Shown here: piece after piece, positions 11,701 through 24,924 of the stretch
How positions within the stretch are numbered: position 1 is the stretch's first letter
Layout: every line of letters begins with the position of its first letter
DNA from: Himantopus leucocephalus
Taxonomy: Eukaryota > Chordata > Aves > Charadriiformes > Recurvirostridae
Assembly (NCBI GenBank): GCA_003993805.1
Contig: RSEF01000031.1
Location: forward strand, 18,544,855 to 18,608,854
Reading direction: 5' to 3'
DNA length: 64,000 bases
Position numbers and translations under genes: made by a program
Notes under the pieces: model-generated
Told to the model about the DNA's origin: nothing
Seen by the model: only the letters and a program-made list of their open reading frames with translations
Database searches by the model: none

Positions 11701-14700
11701 ACTTGAATCAATGTTTGGAGGATTTTTTGCTTCATTTACACGATGGTTTACATACTGAGTTTTTAGATAAACTAAATCTTTCATATAGATGTCATTAATT
11801 GGAATTAAAATGTGTATAGTGCAGCAAGATTTTAAAGATATGTCCCTAGAGCAATCCAAGCAATCTTTCACATGACAACTAAAGATTTGTACCTCTACCT
11901 CCAGTGAAATGAGATGCCACTGACACAAGAATTTCTTGGAGGAGCAGCTACTTTTGCTGTAAATACAAGAGTGATAATGTCACAAAACTTTAGGTAATAC
12001 ATACGTGGCTACACCAGTGTCAGGGATGACAGCATTGGCCCTTATTAGAATTTTTTGCTAGTGTGGTTATCTTCAGTATCAGTCCACTACACATGACAAA
12101 AGGCATCAGAGGTCTTCCTGCATCATGAGCATATTCTAAAGAATGAAAGCATAACTGTATTTTCAATGGCTGGAATTATTATTAGGTCATTCAAATGAGG
12201 AAATGATAGATGCTTTCAGAGAATGTAGCACTGCTTAGTGATGTAAAAGAGGTACCTGGAAAAAATAAATCTCAATGACTATTTAAGAGCAGGCTTTCCT
12301 TTTGACATGTAAATGCAACTCAAATTTGCATTAATTAGAATTATTCTTGTGGTATGAAAAAAAACTTGTTTAGGAAACTATATCGCTATATAATTGTGTA
12401 ATAATAAATAAAATAATCATAACATTTAAAAGGAAACTGTTGCTACAATGAAACCATTGGATTTGTTTTATTTACACAATTTTCAAGAAGAATTGTTTCT
12501 GTCTTTTTTCAGACCTCATTAACACAGAAAATAGATCTGTCTGCTTATGTCTGATTTTCTACTTGTAGCACAGTTTCTGCTACGTTCACGTACTTCTATC
12601 AGTATGTCTCTATGGCTGAATGATAGAGATGTAGACTTTTTACAGCATGACTTAGGAGACACAGGACAGAAAGCTTAGCCCAAGAGGGCCTGAGAAAAAG
12701 ATCTAGTGTTAAGCAACTGTACCTGTCTGCTCACCATTAAGGCATGATAACTCCCCACTGCATCTCACTGGTGACTCCCTAGAGACCTTATAGACTGTTT
12801 TTCAAACAAAAATGACCCCAGCATACAATGTTTCAGCCACATCCCTGTAATTGTGAGTGTTATGAGGAGGGGCAACATAAAATGATTGTGTCAAGTCTAA
12901 ACTGCAATTTACATAACGAGAAATCCCTTAAGTTTCATTACAGAGTCTTTGCGTGCCATCATGGAGGCATTGAGCGCCATGGTGGATGGAAAAGGAATTT
13001 TTCTCAAAAGCTTTTTCTTTTAAAGGCAAGTTACAACAGATATCCCAGGTCCTACATTCAAATTACAAGCACTGACTCCCATGCAAGCTAACCACAGTGG
13101 AATTCCTGCAGTGGCAATAGCATTCATAGCATTTAACCAAGATGTGAAATTGATACTGTAAAAAAATTTGCTGAAGCTTTAGACTGTTGGTTATCCTTGT
13201 TTGCTAAGCATATTTTATATTTTTATTCTCCTCTTTTCCCCATCTGCAACTACAAGACAAAATGCCAGACGGAGGCAAAAATGTTGCTTTAGCTGTATTT
13301 CTGATTCAGATGTAAGTCATACAAAAAGATCTTCAGATTCTGTTCCAAAGAACTAAATCCAGTTACAAGTTACAGTGCTTTAAGGAAGCTTCCAGAAACC
13401 TGAATATTTGCGGAAGCTTAGTCATTATCTGAAGCCCCTTAGGGTGAAAGTCAGGCAAGTAGAGGTAATCTTATGCAAAGCTCAGTTATATGCCACACTG
13501 GAACTGAAAGTGGTGGTTATTCAAAGAGGTTTATCTTTGCCTCTGAACACAGAAGAACACTTCTAAGCAAAACACAACTGGTAGTACTCCTATGGATCTA
13601 CAAACTCCAATCACTTGCACAGCCTGAACAAAGCATTCTGTGGTTGGTTTTAATGCACACCAATTTAGACAATTATATGAATTCTATCTCCCCACAGTCC
13701 CTCATCAGATAGAGAATTACGCAGTTTTGTGATTCTGTTGTGAAAAGAGGACAGAGAGAGAGGGGGAAGGAGAATTTATATCAGCCATCATAATTAAATG
13801 TTCATAATAACTGTTACATTTCCATCTCCATATCAATGTCAAGTGATGGGATTTAAAGTTGTCAGATCGAATTAGTCTAGAAGAGATACTGAAAATGAAG
13901 CTTTATTCCAAAAGGCATGATACAGGGGGAAAAAAATGAAAAGTAGTTTGGCAATTGCTTGAAAAAAGAAATCCAGATTTCTTTCCTGCCACATTATGTT
14001 CTGTCTGGCAACATAATGTAACGTATTTAGCAACATGTAGGCAATGCAATGGCAGGCCACAAAGTACCATGCTATTCTTTCAGTTATGTATATTAACTTA
14101 AATATATATATACACATATAAATATAAAGAGAAAGAAATATTTTAAAAGAGACATTTGTTTAGCATTTTCCCTTCAAAGAAAGCAGGATAAACAACACAT
14201 TTTTTTAATTCAGTAGAGCTGATTTGCAAACTAACTGCTGCAACAAAGGTTCTGGTCCCAGCCGTCTTGCTAAAACCTATTAAAGAGACATGTGCTAACT
14301 AGGCCATTGAAGCTGCTTAGTGCACGACAATCAGTGAGTAACAACATCTCCCTTTGTTTTTCTACCTTTGTTTTATTTTTCATTATGTTACTCTTCCATA
14401 ATCACAACTCCTAATCTTGGTAACTGACAAATGTTCCTTGAAAATGCAATCAGTAAACAAGTCTAGGACACTCCTGTGCCAGGCAGCTGTTCCTGTGTCT
14501 GGGTTTTAGTGTCATGGCCACATCAACAGATTTAAAGTGCTGGCAGAGTGCCAGTTTCACATTTCAGCTTTTGCTGTTATGTCTGTATACATGGGTGGTA
14601 TAGCAGAGAAAAAAGTTTTGGAAATACAGTAAGAGATAACATATTTGTCAATGTTATATCCAAGCAAGCTATAGGGAGCTTCTGTTGAGGGCCTTTCTCC

Positions 14701-14762
14701 TCTTGCTCAAAATAGGTCATTTTGTGTGGTTGCTTTTCTAGATTTTAATCTCTCAGGCTGCA
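5782..14762. other. Gene-free unique DNA
   Basis: About 9 kb of AT-rich sequence with no recognised repeat family and no plausible exon. The longest open frame in the window lies here (10924-11394, 156 codons). It is rich in serine, cysteine and proline and shows no domain. A 12-bp perfect palindrome (CAAGGGCCCTTG) sits at 7722-7733. Nothing else stands out. Confidence 0.45.
14099..14126. repeat. Short AT/TA-rich simple repeat
   Basis: An imperfect TA dinucleotide tract is interrupted by CACA. It is low-complexity sequence. Confidence 0.7.
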
Positions 14763-14827
14763 ATCCTGCAAACACTCATGCATGTGATTAACTCTGACTA
14801 CCCACATGCATGAAGTGCTTGCAGGAT
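14763..14827. mobile_element. Palindromic foldback element (non-autonomous DNA transposon-like)
   Basis: The left arm 14763-14786 and right arm 14803-14827 are reverse complements over about 24 bases, with one single-base indel and one mismatch. They are separated by a 16-base loop. The inner 11 bases (TCATGCATGTG and CACATGCATGA) pair perfectly. The arms, with ATCCTGCAAACAC and its counterpart at the outer ends, resemble an old dispersed palindromic repeat I recall from bird, turtle and crocodile genomes. The hairpin is read directly from the sequence. The family assignment is inference, and the element has no coding capacity. Confidence 0.65.
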
Positions 14828-16734
14828 GGGGGCTTTAATTTGTTGTGACAATGTCATGGGGAAGGGAGCTAAGTGGCAATATGTGAGGAGAGCTGTATCG
14901 CTGAGGCCATCAAGAGCAGGTTGTGTTAACCCTGTACTGGGCAAGACTTCACTAATGACTGCTGCATCTCCACAGACCAGTAGTGCATGTTATACTGTAT
15001 TTTGTTTCTGTAGATGCCAGAATCACTATCAAGAAGCTCAAAGGAAAACACAATGAAGCTCATCATTGTGCAAATTTTTGTTTTTAAAAACTTTTTTTCC
15101 AATGCCTTTCTATTACCAGTTGACTTAGGGTTTACACTTGGGAATGTCATGGCTTTGCACACCTGTCCAGGATAGCAAGACAGAGATACATCAAGTGTTT
15201 GGCATTCCTGAGAACTGACATGCATATAGTGAAGAGTGTACCTGCTGCATTTATGCAGCACAGTGCTATGGCCTTTTCTCTGTCCATGACCCCTGTGCCA
15301 GATGCAGCTGGTCCGCAGACTAGGGCAATTCCCTAATTGCTTGCATCTAGGACAGAAAGCAGGAGAAAAGTCACAGTGCTGAGTTGTGTCCAATACTCAC
15401 AGGAGCTCTGCTTTTCCCTAACTGCAGTTTAGTGCCAAAACAACATGTAACTTGCCACAGGACTAGCCCCTACAATATGAAGACAAGAGGTATCACATGC
15501 AAAATGGACTGGGCATACACATATCCCAGCCAGGAAAAGATGACCATGCTGTCTCATGTGCTAGAAAAGACAATGCCTGCTACTTGGCTACCTGATTCAG
15601 TTTCAGTCATACCAGTTCACAAAATAATGCTTTTTCTGAAGTTCTGCATGCTTTGTTTCCTACGAAATGATGTTATTACTATTTGACATAGGTTGTGCTT
15701 ACTAGATATGCCACAGTGACATATACCTCTTTTGTCTCAAGTAAAAAAGTTCAGTATTGCTCTCATCATCTTAAACATTGCAGGACAGAATAATTTTTCA
15801 TTTTAAACACATTGTAGTAAATCTTGGCAGACAAAATGATAAGCAGAACTTGTAAGAAAATATTGAAATGTCATTAGGAAATGGAGAGAGGGCGGGCCAT
15901 GTGCATTTCTTCCCAACATGCACTAACACTGTAAAGATCAGCTTGCTGTTGTAATTTACTCAGAGCAATTTAATAAAAGCAAAGAATACAACTTTTAGAA
16001 ATATGAGTAAAACTAATTTGTCTAATAGAAATTAGACAATATAATGCAAATGTTTATAATTTTAGCAAGTGGCTGAGCTTCTTATATAACTCCCTGCTTC
16101 ACTAGACTGTGGGTGCCTGAGGAGATTCTGTCATCATAACGTATTATCAAGCGCCTTACCTCCAGTTTTAAGTTCTGTGAACAATTTATCAACAGCTATT
16201 AATCAAAACTTCCTATGAAATGACTGATTCATTCCAGAGGTGTCCATCACAAACATATAGGTTAAGCCGTAAGGGATTGACAGGTGTCAAACTGTAAACC
16301 ATTGAGAATCAAGTGATAACATTATTATAGTCATAATTCTGTACCAAAGACAGAAGGTTTTATAAAGCAAGTTCTATAAGCAACAGAATAGATAAAAAGT
16401 GGTTACCTATGGCTTCCTGTAATGCAGTTAGATTCTTCCCCAGAAGAAAGCAAGTGCTGACTGATGCTTTTCTTCCTTTCAAAATGTCTGTCTCTCACAT
16501 AGAATCTCACATATCAAAAATGGGAAATGGTAACACTGCAGCACTTCTGCCAATGGGAGAACAGGAGCATTTCTCACCGTACCCTTGAGCCACTACTTCA
16601 TGAGAGAAGGGGGACTTTGATCTCTCTAAGCGCTCTACATCAGTATTAAACACAGAAGATATTGGACAAAATATTCAAAATTGCTGGTAGAAGCATACAG
16701 GTTCTGATTCCATAAGCTCTGCTTCTTTTGGAAT
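14828..16734. other. Gene-free unique DNA with one inverted-repeat cluster
   Basis: AT-rich sequence. The open frame on the minus strand (14926-15393, 155 codons) shows no domain. The only structured part is the inverted repeat near 16018-16039. Confidence 0.45.
16018..16051. promoter_or_regulatory. Candidate homeodomain/octamer cluster
   Basis: TTGTCTAAT and ATTAGACAA (16018-16026 and 16031-16039) form a perfect 9-bp inverted repeat around AGAA, presenting two TAAT homeodomain cores head to head. An intact POU octamer ATGCAAAT lies 5 bases further on (16044-16051). Such motifs occur by chance in AT-rich DNA, so a regulatory role is only a suggestion. Confidence 0.3.
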
Positions 16735-17308
16735 TGTGCTGGTGTTGGCTGGGGTAGAATTAGTTTTCTTCATAGTAGCTAGTATGGGGCTATGTTGATA
16801 ATACAGGGATGTTTTACTTATTGCTGAGTGGTTCTTGCGGAATCAAGGCCTTTTCTGTTCCTCATACTGCCCTGCCAGAGAGTAGGCTGAAAGTGCACAA
16901 GAAGTTGAGAGGAGACACAGCCAGGACAGCCGACCCCAACTGACCAAAGGGATATTCCATACCATATGATGTCATACTCAGAATATGAAGCTGAGGGATG
17001 ACAAAAGAAGGCGGGGACGTTTGGAATTATGGCATTACTTGGTGTTCCCAAGTAACCATTAAGTGTGATGGAGCCCTGCTTTGCTGGACATGGCTGAACA
17101 CCTTCCTGCCAATGGGAAGTAGTGAATGAATTCCTTGGTTTGCTTTGATTGCGTGGCTTTTCTTTATTTATTAAAGTATCTTTATCTCAACCCACGAGTT
17201 TTCTCACTTTTACTCTTCTGTTTCTCTCCCCCATCCCAGGGGGGTGGGGAGGGGAGTAAGTGAGCAGCTATGTGGTGCTTAGTTGCCGGCTGGGGTTAAA
17301 CTGAGTCA
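16735..17308 (+). mobile_element. Solo LTR of an avian ERV-L-type endogenous retrovirus
   Basis: The block starts TGTGCTGGTGTTGGCTGGGG and ends near GGCTGGGGTTAAACTGAGTCA, with TG...CA ends. It matches, from memory, a common avian ERV-L LTR along its whole length: CATAGTAGCTAGTATGGGGC near the start, GATATTCCATACCATATGA in the middle and ATCTCAACCCACGAGTTTTC near the end. A CRE-like TGATGTCAT (16967-16975) lies upstream of a decayed TATA-like GAATATGAAG (about 16981). ATTAAA (17170-17175) could be the polyadenylation signal. About 30 bases seem to be missing near 16794 relative to the family. There is no internal retroviral sequence on either side, so it is a solo LTR left by recombination. 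No clear target-site duplication was seen. Many CpG sites have decayed, suggesting an old insertion. Confidence 0.88.
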
Positions 17309-17340
17309 GGGGTATATGATAAAGATAATAACACATTTTG

Positions 17341-17440
17341 NNNNNNNNNNNNNNNNNNNNNNNNNNNNNNNNNNNNNNNNNNNNNNNNNNNNNNNNNNNN
17401 NNNNNNNNNNNNNNNNNNNNNNNNNNNNNNNNNNNNNNNN
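17341..17440. other. Assembly gap (100 N)
   Basis: One hundred Ns, a conventional placeholder size, so the true length is unknown. The right edge runs straight into a CR1 3' tail, so at least part of a CR1 body probably lies in the gap. Confidence 0.95.
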
Positions 17441-17481
17441 CCTTCCAACTCTGAAAATTCCGTGATTCTGTGATTCCGTGA
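17441..17481 (+). mobile_element. CR1 LINE 3' end, rest lost in the gap
   Basis: CCTTCCAACTCTGAAAATTC is followed by three GTGATTC/CCGTGATTC-like repeats. This is the typical end of avian CR1 elements, read in the sense direction. Only the last 40 or so bases are visible because the preceding sequence is undetermined. Confidence 0.8.
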
Positions 17482-17610
17482 AATGGCAGGGAAAGGTCGC
17501 TCGGTTTTTTCAGTGTGTGACACTTCAGGGCTGCTATAATCAGCTATGGCCTTAACTGCTTCTCTCAGCCGCACTGAATGAATACCATTTGTCTACAGCT
17601 ACTGAACGAG

Positions 17611-17630
17611 TGTGAGATGCACATCTCACA
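17611..17630. repeat. Perfect 9-bp inverted repeat
   Basis: TGTGAGATG and CATCTCACA are exact reverse complements separated by CA. It is a short stem or dyad with no assigned role. Confidence 0.6.
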
Positions 17631-20600
17631 TGCACACATTATCACTGAGGTGTGGACATGTCTTTATTCTGTAAGCGGATGTGCTCCTGGTATAGGAAGC
17701 TGCTGTCAGGATAATGGGGAATGGAAGCCCCATCCTGTGCTCTTCATTAAACAGCCAGTCTTGGCTGAACAGTTGCGCCACTCTTTTGAGCAATGACAGG
17801 TAGAACACGTGATGGGAACTACCTGCATGGTGTTTTTATTTCCTGTATCCAGGATTGGCTCCAAAATATTGAAAGGTTGGGCTGCTTGTTATAGGTATTT
17901 ACATGCCTGTGCTCGGGTATTTTGCAGCATGGTTGTGTTCAAGGTTAATAGTCAGGGCTAGCTAGTAGTTTTCTTCTGCATGCCTGGAAGTGAGGTCACT
18001 GGATTTTATTTATTTATTTTTTTTTTGGCTACAACTGTGCTCAGCAGCAGAGAGTTATAACTAAAAACATGCTATGCAAATATATTAGAAGTAAATAGCA
18101 AGCAAGTTAAAAGGAGCACAATATGTGGGTCTAGAATGCAAAACTAATTTCTCTGAAAGTTATTTTCAGCCCTGTTTTAAAGTCAAGATAAATGACACAT
18201 TGCTAGAATACGCACCACATCTTGCCTGCTCTGTAATTAGTTATGTAAGTCCTATACTATGGAAACACAGTGCAGTGTTTGTCTACTTGGACAGATACAT
18301 GACACCAATACCACTGGCCCAACTCCCACTGACTCTGTGGTTCGGACAATGTTGGACATGCACAATGTTTGGTTTGGAAATATGCAACCTATCCCCCTCT
18401 ATTCCTCCTCAGATTCTGGGCTCGTTAACTATTTACACAAGCCTCCAAATTTGCATGTTAATTAAATAGTCACTGTGGAAAATCACAGCTGAGTCACCCT
18501 GAATATATTTGTACTTGGGGACGAATGTTTTAAAAATCCTCAGCAAACAAATAGGCTAAAACTATGTATTGATGCAGCTACCATGCTCTTGGAAATGCAA
18601 AGGAGCAGGCATGTCTGCCTGAGAAAATGAGCATGAATGCTTTTCCAGGTATTATTTATAGCTGAAAAAGCAGGGAAAAAATGTAAGAAAAACGTACAAT
18701 AGATTTTTAAACACTTTTAATCAATTTCAAGATGAAATTTTTAAGCATTGTCCTGGAGAAATTCTTATCTTCATACTTCCTCTGTAGTTGCCTTATTTCT
18801 TGTGTAACCAAGCTGTAAGCAAACTAATTTGCTGATATCTCTATCCCAGACGCAGCTGCGGTCAAGAGATATTACACTGTGATTTTCTAATTGGCCCATA
18901 AAGTTTTACTTGTATGCTGTGCCCCTGGAAGGAGATCTGCTTCAGGTATTTAAGGTGTACAAACAGAATCCTTAGGTAGGGCTTTGATCTCCTTTGTCTG
19001 TAAAAGCAAACAGACATGCTCTGTAAGGAGACTGAGTATGACACAGCTGAATTGACACTCTTGAACAGAAGAAGCAGAAAATTTTCTGATCTTATCATCT
19101 GCATCTCAAAGAAAAGTATATGGTGCTACCTACCCCTACACAGCTTTCACAGGGCTGAATGAAAGTGACTTAATAGGTTTGGATTATATTTAAAAATCCT
19201 GAAAATCTAGATTGAGGACACACTTCCAAGTGTACTGCTAAAAAATCTAGTACCAAAAAATCTAGTTCTAATGACAAAGTTCAAACACACTTTTCTTTCA
19301 CCATCTAATTCCCTTTAAGTATTGCTTTGGTAAAGCAAGTAATTGGGGCCCCAGATTTCTGATCTGAAAACTTTCTTTGAGGTTAATAATTTGTATATTA
19401 AATTTCAGTCGAATGCACTTGTAACACCTGAAAACAAGGATATCTTTTGTATATAGCATCAGAACTTCACTTAAAGCTAGGTAATTTAAGAACATCTTTC
19501 ATAGTATGATGATGCTAGTTTTTTCCTGAATAATTTTGCAAATTCAGATTTTGCTGTTGGATATAGCAGTTGAAGGAGATAAAATAGGTGGTTTTTAAAA
19601 TGTTCCTGTTCTCTGAGTACTGATAGGCCAATGTTATGATGAAAGAGTAACCGTAGGGGAGAAGAAAAGGGATCAAAAGTGGAAATTTTCATTTAATGAC
19701 TTTTATTTTCCGTCTTTGGATGAACTATGTGAATATACTGAGGAGGAAAACTTGCCCTGAAGAATGTAGCTAGACAGACAAGATAACTAAAGTCCACACA
19801 CTATAGATAAAGGACAGAAACACTAAGATTCTTTATGGAAGTTAAATAGATGTGTTGGAATAGGACTGTGCTCAAGCTAGTAAGTCCTACTTCTCAGCAG
19901 TTTTTCAAATGCTTTTATCTTCAGAAATCATTCCTTAGGATAGAAGATTTGGTTTAAATACCAGGAAAAGTGTAATAATGACAGTATAAGATAAACTGAC
20001 TGGGAAATCTCCACCTCTGTATGTGTTTACAAATAGAGCTAATACAGGTTTCATATCATTATCATGGTATTGAGTGGTCTCTCAAAGTGCCTTTGGGCAA
20101 TGGGCTACATTCAGGGAGCATCCAAGTGATTCAGTACCAAGTAAGACCGTGATCCAAGACAAAGCAATGAGGAGGTTGAGTAAACATAGCCAAAGCAGAG
20201 GTGACAGGAAAGATTCATTATCTTACAGTAACAGACACTTTGATAAACCCACACAGAGGTTAGAAGTGAATGAAGACAGACTTACGAATCAGGGAACTGA
20301 AATTTTTTGTGGCTGTGAGGGATAGTATTGCTGGAGATAAGTGGAGAAACCACAGTTGGGATCAAGGCGTCAAGGGAGCGTGCTATGAGAAAGCAGCCAA
20401 AAACCCAAGGCCTCTCTGGTCCTGCTGATAAGCATTCACACAAAGCAATTGCACAAAACAATCACAGGCATTGCAGTGGGACACCAGTGCCTCCACAATA
20501 AGAACAGCAATCCATTGAACTGATCATAGCTGATTAGGGATACATATTACCAAAGTCGGAAGAAGAACTTTGTGAGAGTGAGTGCAGGGGAAGCCTGAGC

Positions 20601-23600
20601 AAACATAACATAGAAGGGTCTAAGGAAACAAGTTGTACTGATAATTAGGAGAATGAAATGATGTAATTCAAAGAACAACAGCTGAATTTAGGTGGAAGCA
20701 ATTGCACCTTTAACAGCAGCAGCACAAGCAAGAATTTGGAGATGAGTTTAAAGGCCGTTACATTTGAAGCAATATGAACAGTAGCAGGCTACAAGGAGTT
20801 AGCTGCAAGCTAGCTTTACACTTAAGTGATTTCTGTATTAACAAATGCCTGCAAAATAGCTGCAGTAATTATTACAAGGATGTATGATGACCTGAGTGGA
20901 ATGAAGTCAAAGTAACAAAAGTGTCAAGTGAGGAAGGCTTGGAAAAATACCCAGAAGGCAGCCTGTGTGGGGTGTTGTTAACTTGCATGATGTGGGCCCT
21001 GGAAGAGACACCAGCAAGGGCAGGGAGCAGAACTTACTGGGGGCAGTCTTCTGATAAAAAGTCTCTTAGGGATTAGAAATTAACCAAATACAAGGGAATG
21101 GTGGATAAAGCTTTGCTTTCTGCAAGGCATAGTGTGTTGCAGTTTAATCAAGGAGTCTAATCCAGATGAACAGTGTCTACCGTAGATCTGCCTCAGGTTA
21201 CTAAACAGTATGAGGTACACAAAGTGCTTACTGGAAAGGAAAGCTATAGGAATTAGTTAATGTATGCTTATATAGTGCTTCAGACTTGCTGTAAATGCTT
21301 TCTAGACAGGAATATTGTGAAGTAACCCAATAGAGGACTCTAGAGCAGGGGCTGGCAGATTAAAAACCTTGATCTAATTTTGGGCATAGCAAAAGAAAAT
21401 GAAAGCAAGAATATTCAGCGATTGTCTGAAGCAATAATGGGATTAAGAAATTACAGGAAAAAAACTCAGATTCTGGAAATACAAACACTGTGCAGTAAAA
21501 ACAATGGATGCCTTTTAATTCTGTTAGTTTCTTCTCATTTAGATTTGGGAAGATTGAAATAGGCAACCTAAATAAGTCTGTGATTAAACCCATTTAGAAC
21601 CCTAGAAATTAATAGAGGGTAAAATGTGAGGTCCAAATCAGTGGGTGTGCTTCCTCGTCCTTGGACTCCTGTGAGAGATGAGCTTGTGTGGTTGTCCGCC
21701 CAGCACTCTGCTTGCTTGCTTGTTTCCTCCATGTCTCTTCTTCTACTGCAAACACTGAGGTAGAATTTCTCTTTCCCTGGTAGAAAAGCACAGCTTGCCT
21801 TTGTATCTAAAGATCTGCTTGACATCTAAGCAGGCTCAAATGGGTATATAATTAAGACACGGTGTCATCACTGTGAAAGTTACCACTTTATGGTTTCCAG
21901 CTTGTCCGCTGGGTTCCTTGCTCCTTTACCCAAGAAAAATCTCTTCTTATGTAGCATTTTACGGATAAGGTTTTCTGCAGTAATGAAGCTAACTAACATT
22001 CCTAACTCTGCATAAGGCGGTCTTAGTTTCTGGGGCAGTCTTCCTACACTAGAGGAGAACAAGGATTCTAAGAATATGGTTAGTTAAATATCAGTCAAAA
22101 ATTATGTGGAGGAAGTTACTGTTGTTAACAGCCTGTGGATCCTGGAATCTTTATAACAGTACATGTGAGTTAATATTTCTAGTTGCACTGAATTTTTACT
22201 GGATTCAGATGTCTCGCTCACTTGAACATCTATGAAAAATCCCAGCCTAAACTACTGACAATTTGAATTTAATGGATCTGGAACTTCTTTGTTTTACTTT
22301 CTACATCTCCTTATCCATCTTCTGCTACTTGTCTGCCTCTATACAGTGTGCACTGATGCCTTGATTCCATACAATAAAAGTTGTGTGCTTGGGCCTGCAC
22401 ATGGTCACCAGTGTTACAGGACATGGAATAGTCTGCCTGTGTAGACTGCAACTGAGAGAGTCTGGATTTTAAATGTGTTGGACTGGCACACATGCACAGG
22501 GTCTTTCATTCAAAGTGTTCTTGGTAGATGACCTAGGAACAAAGCAGGCTGTGGAGCTATGTATGGCTTTCTAAGCGTGGTAGACTTGGTGTGAGAAGAC
22601 AGCACGGCCAAGCTTATGGTGCAAGGCTGTGCCTGACTAGGGGGGGCAGCAGTAAATCCTCTGTGCTGACAGTTGCGCGTCTCCCCTTGCAATGGAGCAC
22701 GCACTCTGCTGTACACTCCAATTCAATAGCAGATTTACTGGCTCCAGGTTTCCTTCAGTAAAGGAATATAAAACAATTCTGGTGCTGTGAAACTGAAATG
22801 TTTATGAACTGACAATATGCTTTTTGTTAATTGCACACAGTTCAGAGCACGGGTGATGCTTTGAAAGGCTTGCCAAAGAGCTCAAAGCAGCCCTGCTGAA
22901 AGCAAATACATTCTCAGAGATGGCTGGCAGACAATATATATGAGCAGAAAACTTAATGAATACTTTAACCTGTACAATCACAAAAGAGAAATGGGGAAGA
23001 GATAGAATAATAGACACATTTTCTGGTGAAGAAACTGGATCACAACTGAAGCAATTCAATTAGGGTAGCTTTGGAGTCCATTGCTGGTTTTTGCCTCACG
23101 AAAAGGGCCCCAGTCTTGGGTAGTAAAGCAGTCTCTAGGCTCACAGTATTTTGACAACCAGTGTTGAGATTTTGTTAAATCTCTTTGTTTAAGAGTCCCT
23201 CAATTCATGCAAGGCATGAGAGGGGAAGAAGTAGGAAGCAGCCAGCCATGAGGACTGGGCAGAAGTTGTCCCAGAGTTGCTATGGTAAGACCAGCTTCTG
23301 CCCCGTCCTCATGGACACACTCAGGCTTGACTTTGGTGCCGGATAGTGTAACCAGGAGCTGGGATTTATGAGGGGGATAGGGCAGGAAATGAGAGATAAA
23401 CTTTAGCCACAGTTAACTCAGGTCAGAGAAATTTTAAGGCCAGCTAAATAATCTGTAACCTGACCAAGGGCCGAGGGATGTCTGGGAACATCAAATGTTA
23501 TGAGGCGTGTTTAGCTTCCTAAAATGGTTATGTTATCCCTGTGCTGCTCTGATGCCTGTTCCATACAGCTGGGTAAGCACAGAAACAGGAAGTATAAGCA

Positions 23601-24133
23601 ACAATTTAAAACTGTTAGGTGAATTACCTGTGTCACTGTGGAAGAAGCTGTCTTTGCAGTCAAAAATACTGAGATTTTTGCTTTCATTTCTGATGCTTAG
23701 ACTACTGAGCTGTGCTTTTATTGCAATCTTTTATTGCAATAATAAAAAAGAGTTTTACTTTTGTCATGGACTGCCGTCCAGGTTCAAATAGGCACTGTGC
23801 AGATGCAGAGCAGAAAGACAGATACAGCCCCAGACCAGCAATGGTATGTGTTTGTGTCTCATCCAGTGAAATGCCTGTAATTCATGTCAAAAGGGATAGT
23901 TTATTGGGACAAAAGAACACACAAGATCTCAGCATGGCTGAGTTAAGTGGGATTCTTTTAATGAATATGATGATTACTACAGCCTGAAATAATGTTTTTC
24001 AGTTGTAGGCAAGTAAGTGTGGGGAAGCAAATTGCTTTCCTCTATCAGCTATGTAATAAAAAGTATCACTGCAAAAACCTAAATATCCAGAGGGCACTAT
24101 GGGCTCCATTATGCTTTTTCTCGGAGGGGTGGG

Positions 24134-24149
24134 TATAAATGACTCAGCA
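24134..24149 (+). promoter_or_regulatory. TATAAA directly followed by an AP-1/MARE-like site
   Basis: TATAAA (24134-24139) is followed directly by TGACTCAGCA (24140-24149), which contains the AP-1 core TGACTCA and the GC extension preferred by MAF proteins. No transcript start or exon is visible downstream, so this may be chance. Confidence 0.2.
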
Positions 24150-24924
24150 ATTCGTTTGTGAAAGGAAAAAAGTAGTTATGTTAAAGTGACATGTTTATCT
24201 CAGACACTTAGTATCTAGCTTGCAAGCATCTGTAGATGACCTGGTTAATCAGAAATGGTCAGATGCATGGAAAACCTTCAGCTGAAAGGTGAATAAGGTT
24301 TTATTGCCAACTTTGTTAGAAAGTCAGGTATGGTGACAGCAAAAGCTGTTATTGGTGCTCTCTGAAGTTATGTGCAGTCTCTTGCAAAATCAGTATGCAG
24401 TCAGCCTTTGTGATCCTACCGCTTGGTTTGGTTGCAGATGGGAAAGCTCCAATGTGATCATACAGAACAAAGTTCACTTTCTGGATTGTTTGTTGTTAAG
24501 TAATGTGCTGAAAACATTGCAAGGTGAAAGATGTTACCGGACTTTCCAGACAACTATTTCCCTTTTGGAGACAGCTTCCATTTTGTTTTGTTCATGGTTG
24601 TACCTAGAGGAACAGCTGGACTTTAGGAGGCTGCAGGCCTGAGAGCTGAATACCAACAGAAATATATCTGATAAGTATTTGCTTATATGGTTCTTGTGAG
24701 TGTGATGGTACAAATCAGTGAACTAGAGGATCCCTGTGGAAGATTTAGAATGCATGTGGGTATATTTTACAGGTGTCTAATCAGGCTGCAGTCATACTAC
24801 CAGTGCTGAAAAATTAGAGAGAAGGTACTGGTGTACCAGAATAGCTCTTTCCTGTTGCTTTTCAGTGCCAGCTATTCTTTTGATCCAGTCTGGAAGAAAA
24901 ATGAATGTTGAACATACGAATAGT

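Larger units (their letters stand above)
17482..24924. other. Gene-free unique DNA
   Basis: About 7.4 kb of AT-rich sequence. It contains a 20-bp inverted repeat (17611-17630), a TTTA-rich tract at 18003-18027 and a TATAAA beside an AP-1/MARE-like site (24134-24149). None of the open frames shows a domain or a convincing splice context. Confidence 0.45.

Noticed and set aside
14926..15393. 155-codon minus-strand frame
   Set aside because: No recognisable family and a random-looking composition.
17283..17574. Frames translated through the 100-N gap
   Set aside because: Most of each frame is undetermined sequence, so they are meaningless.
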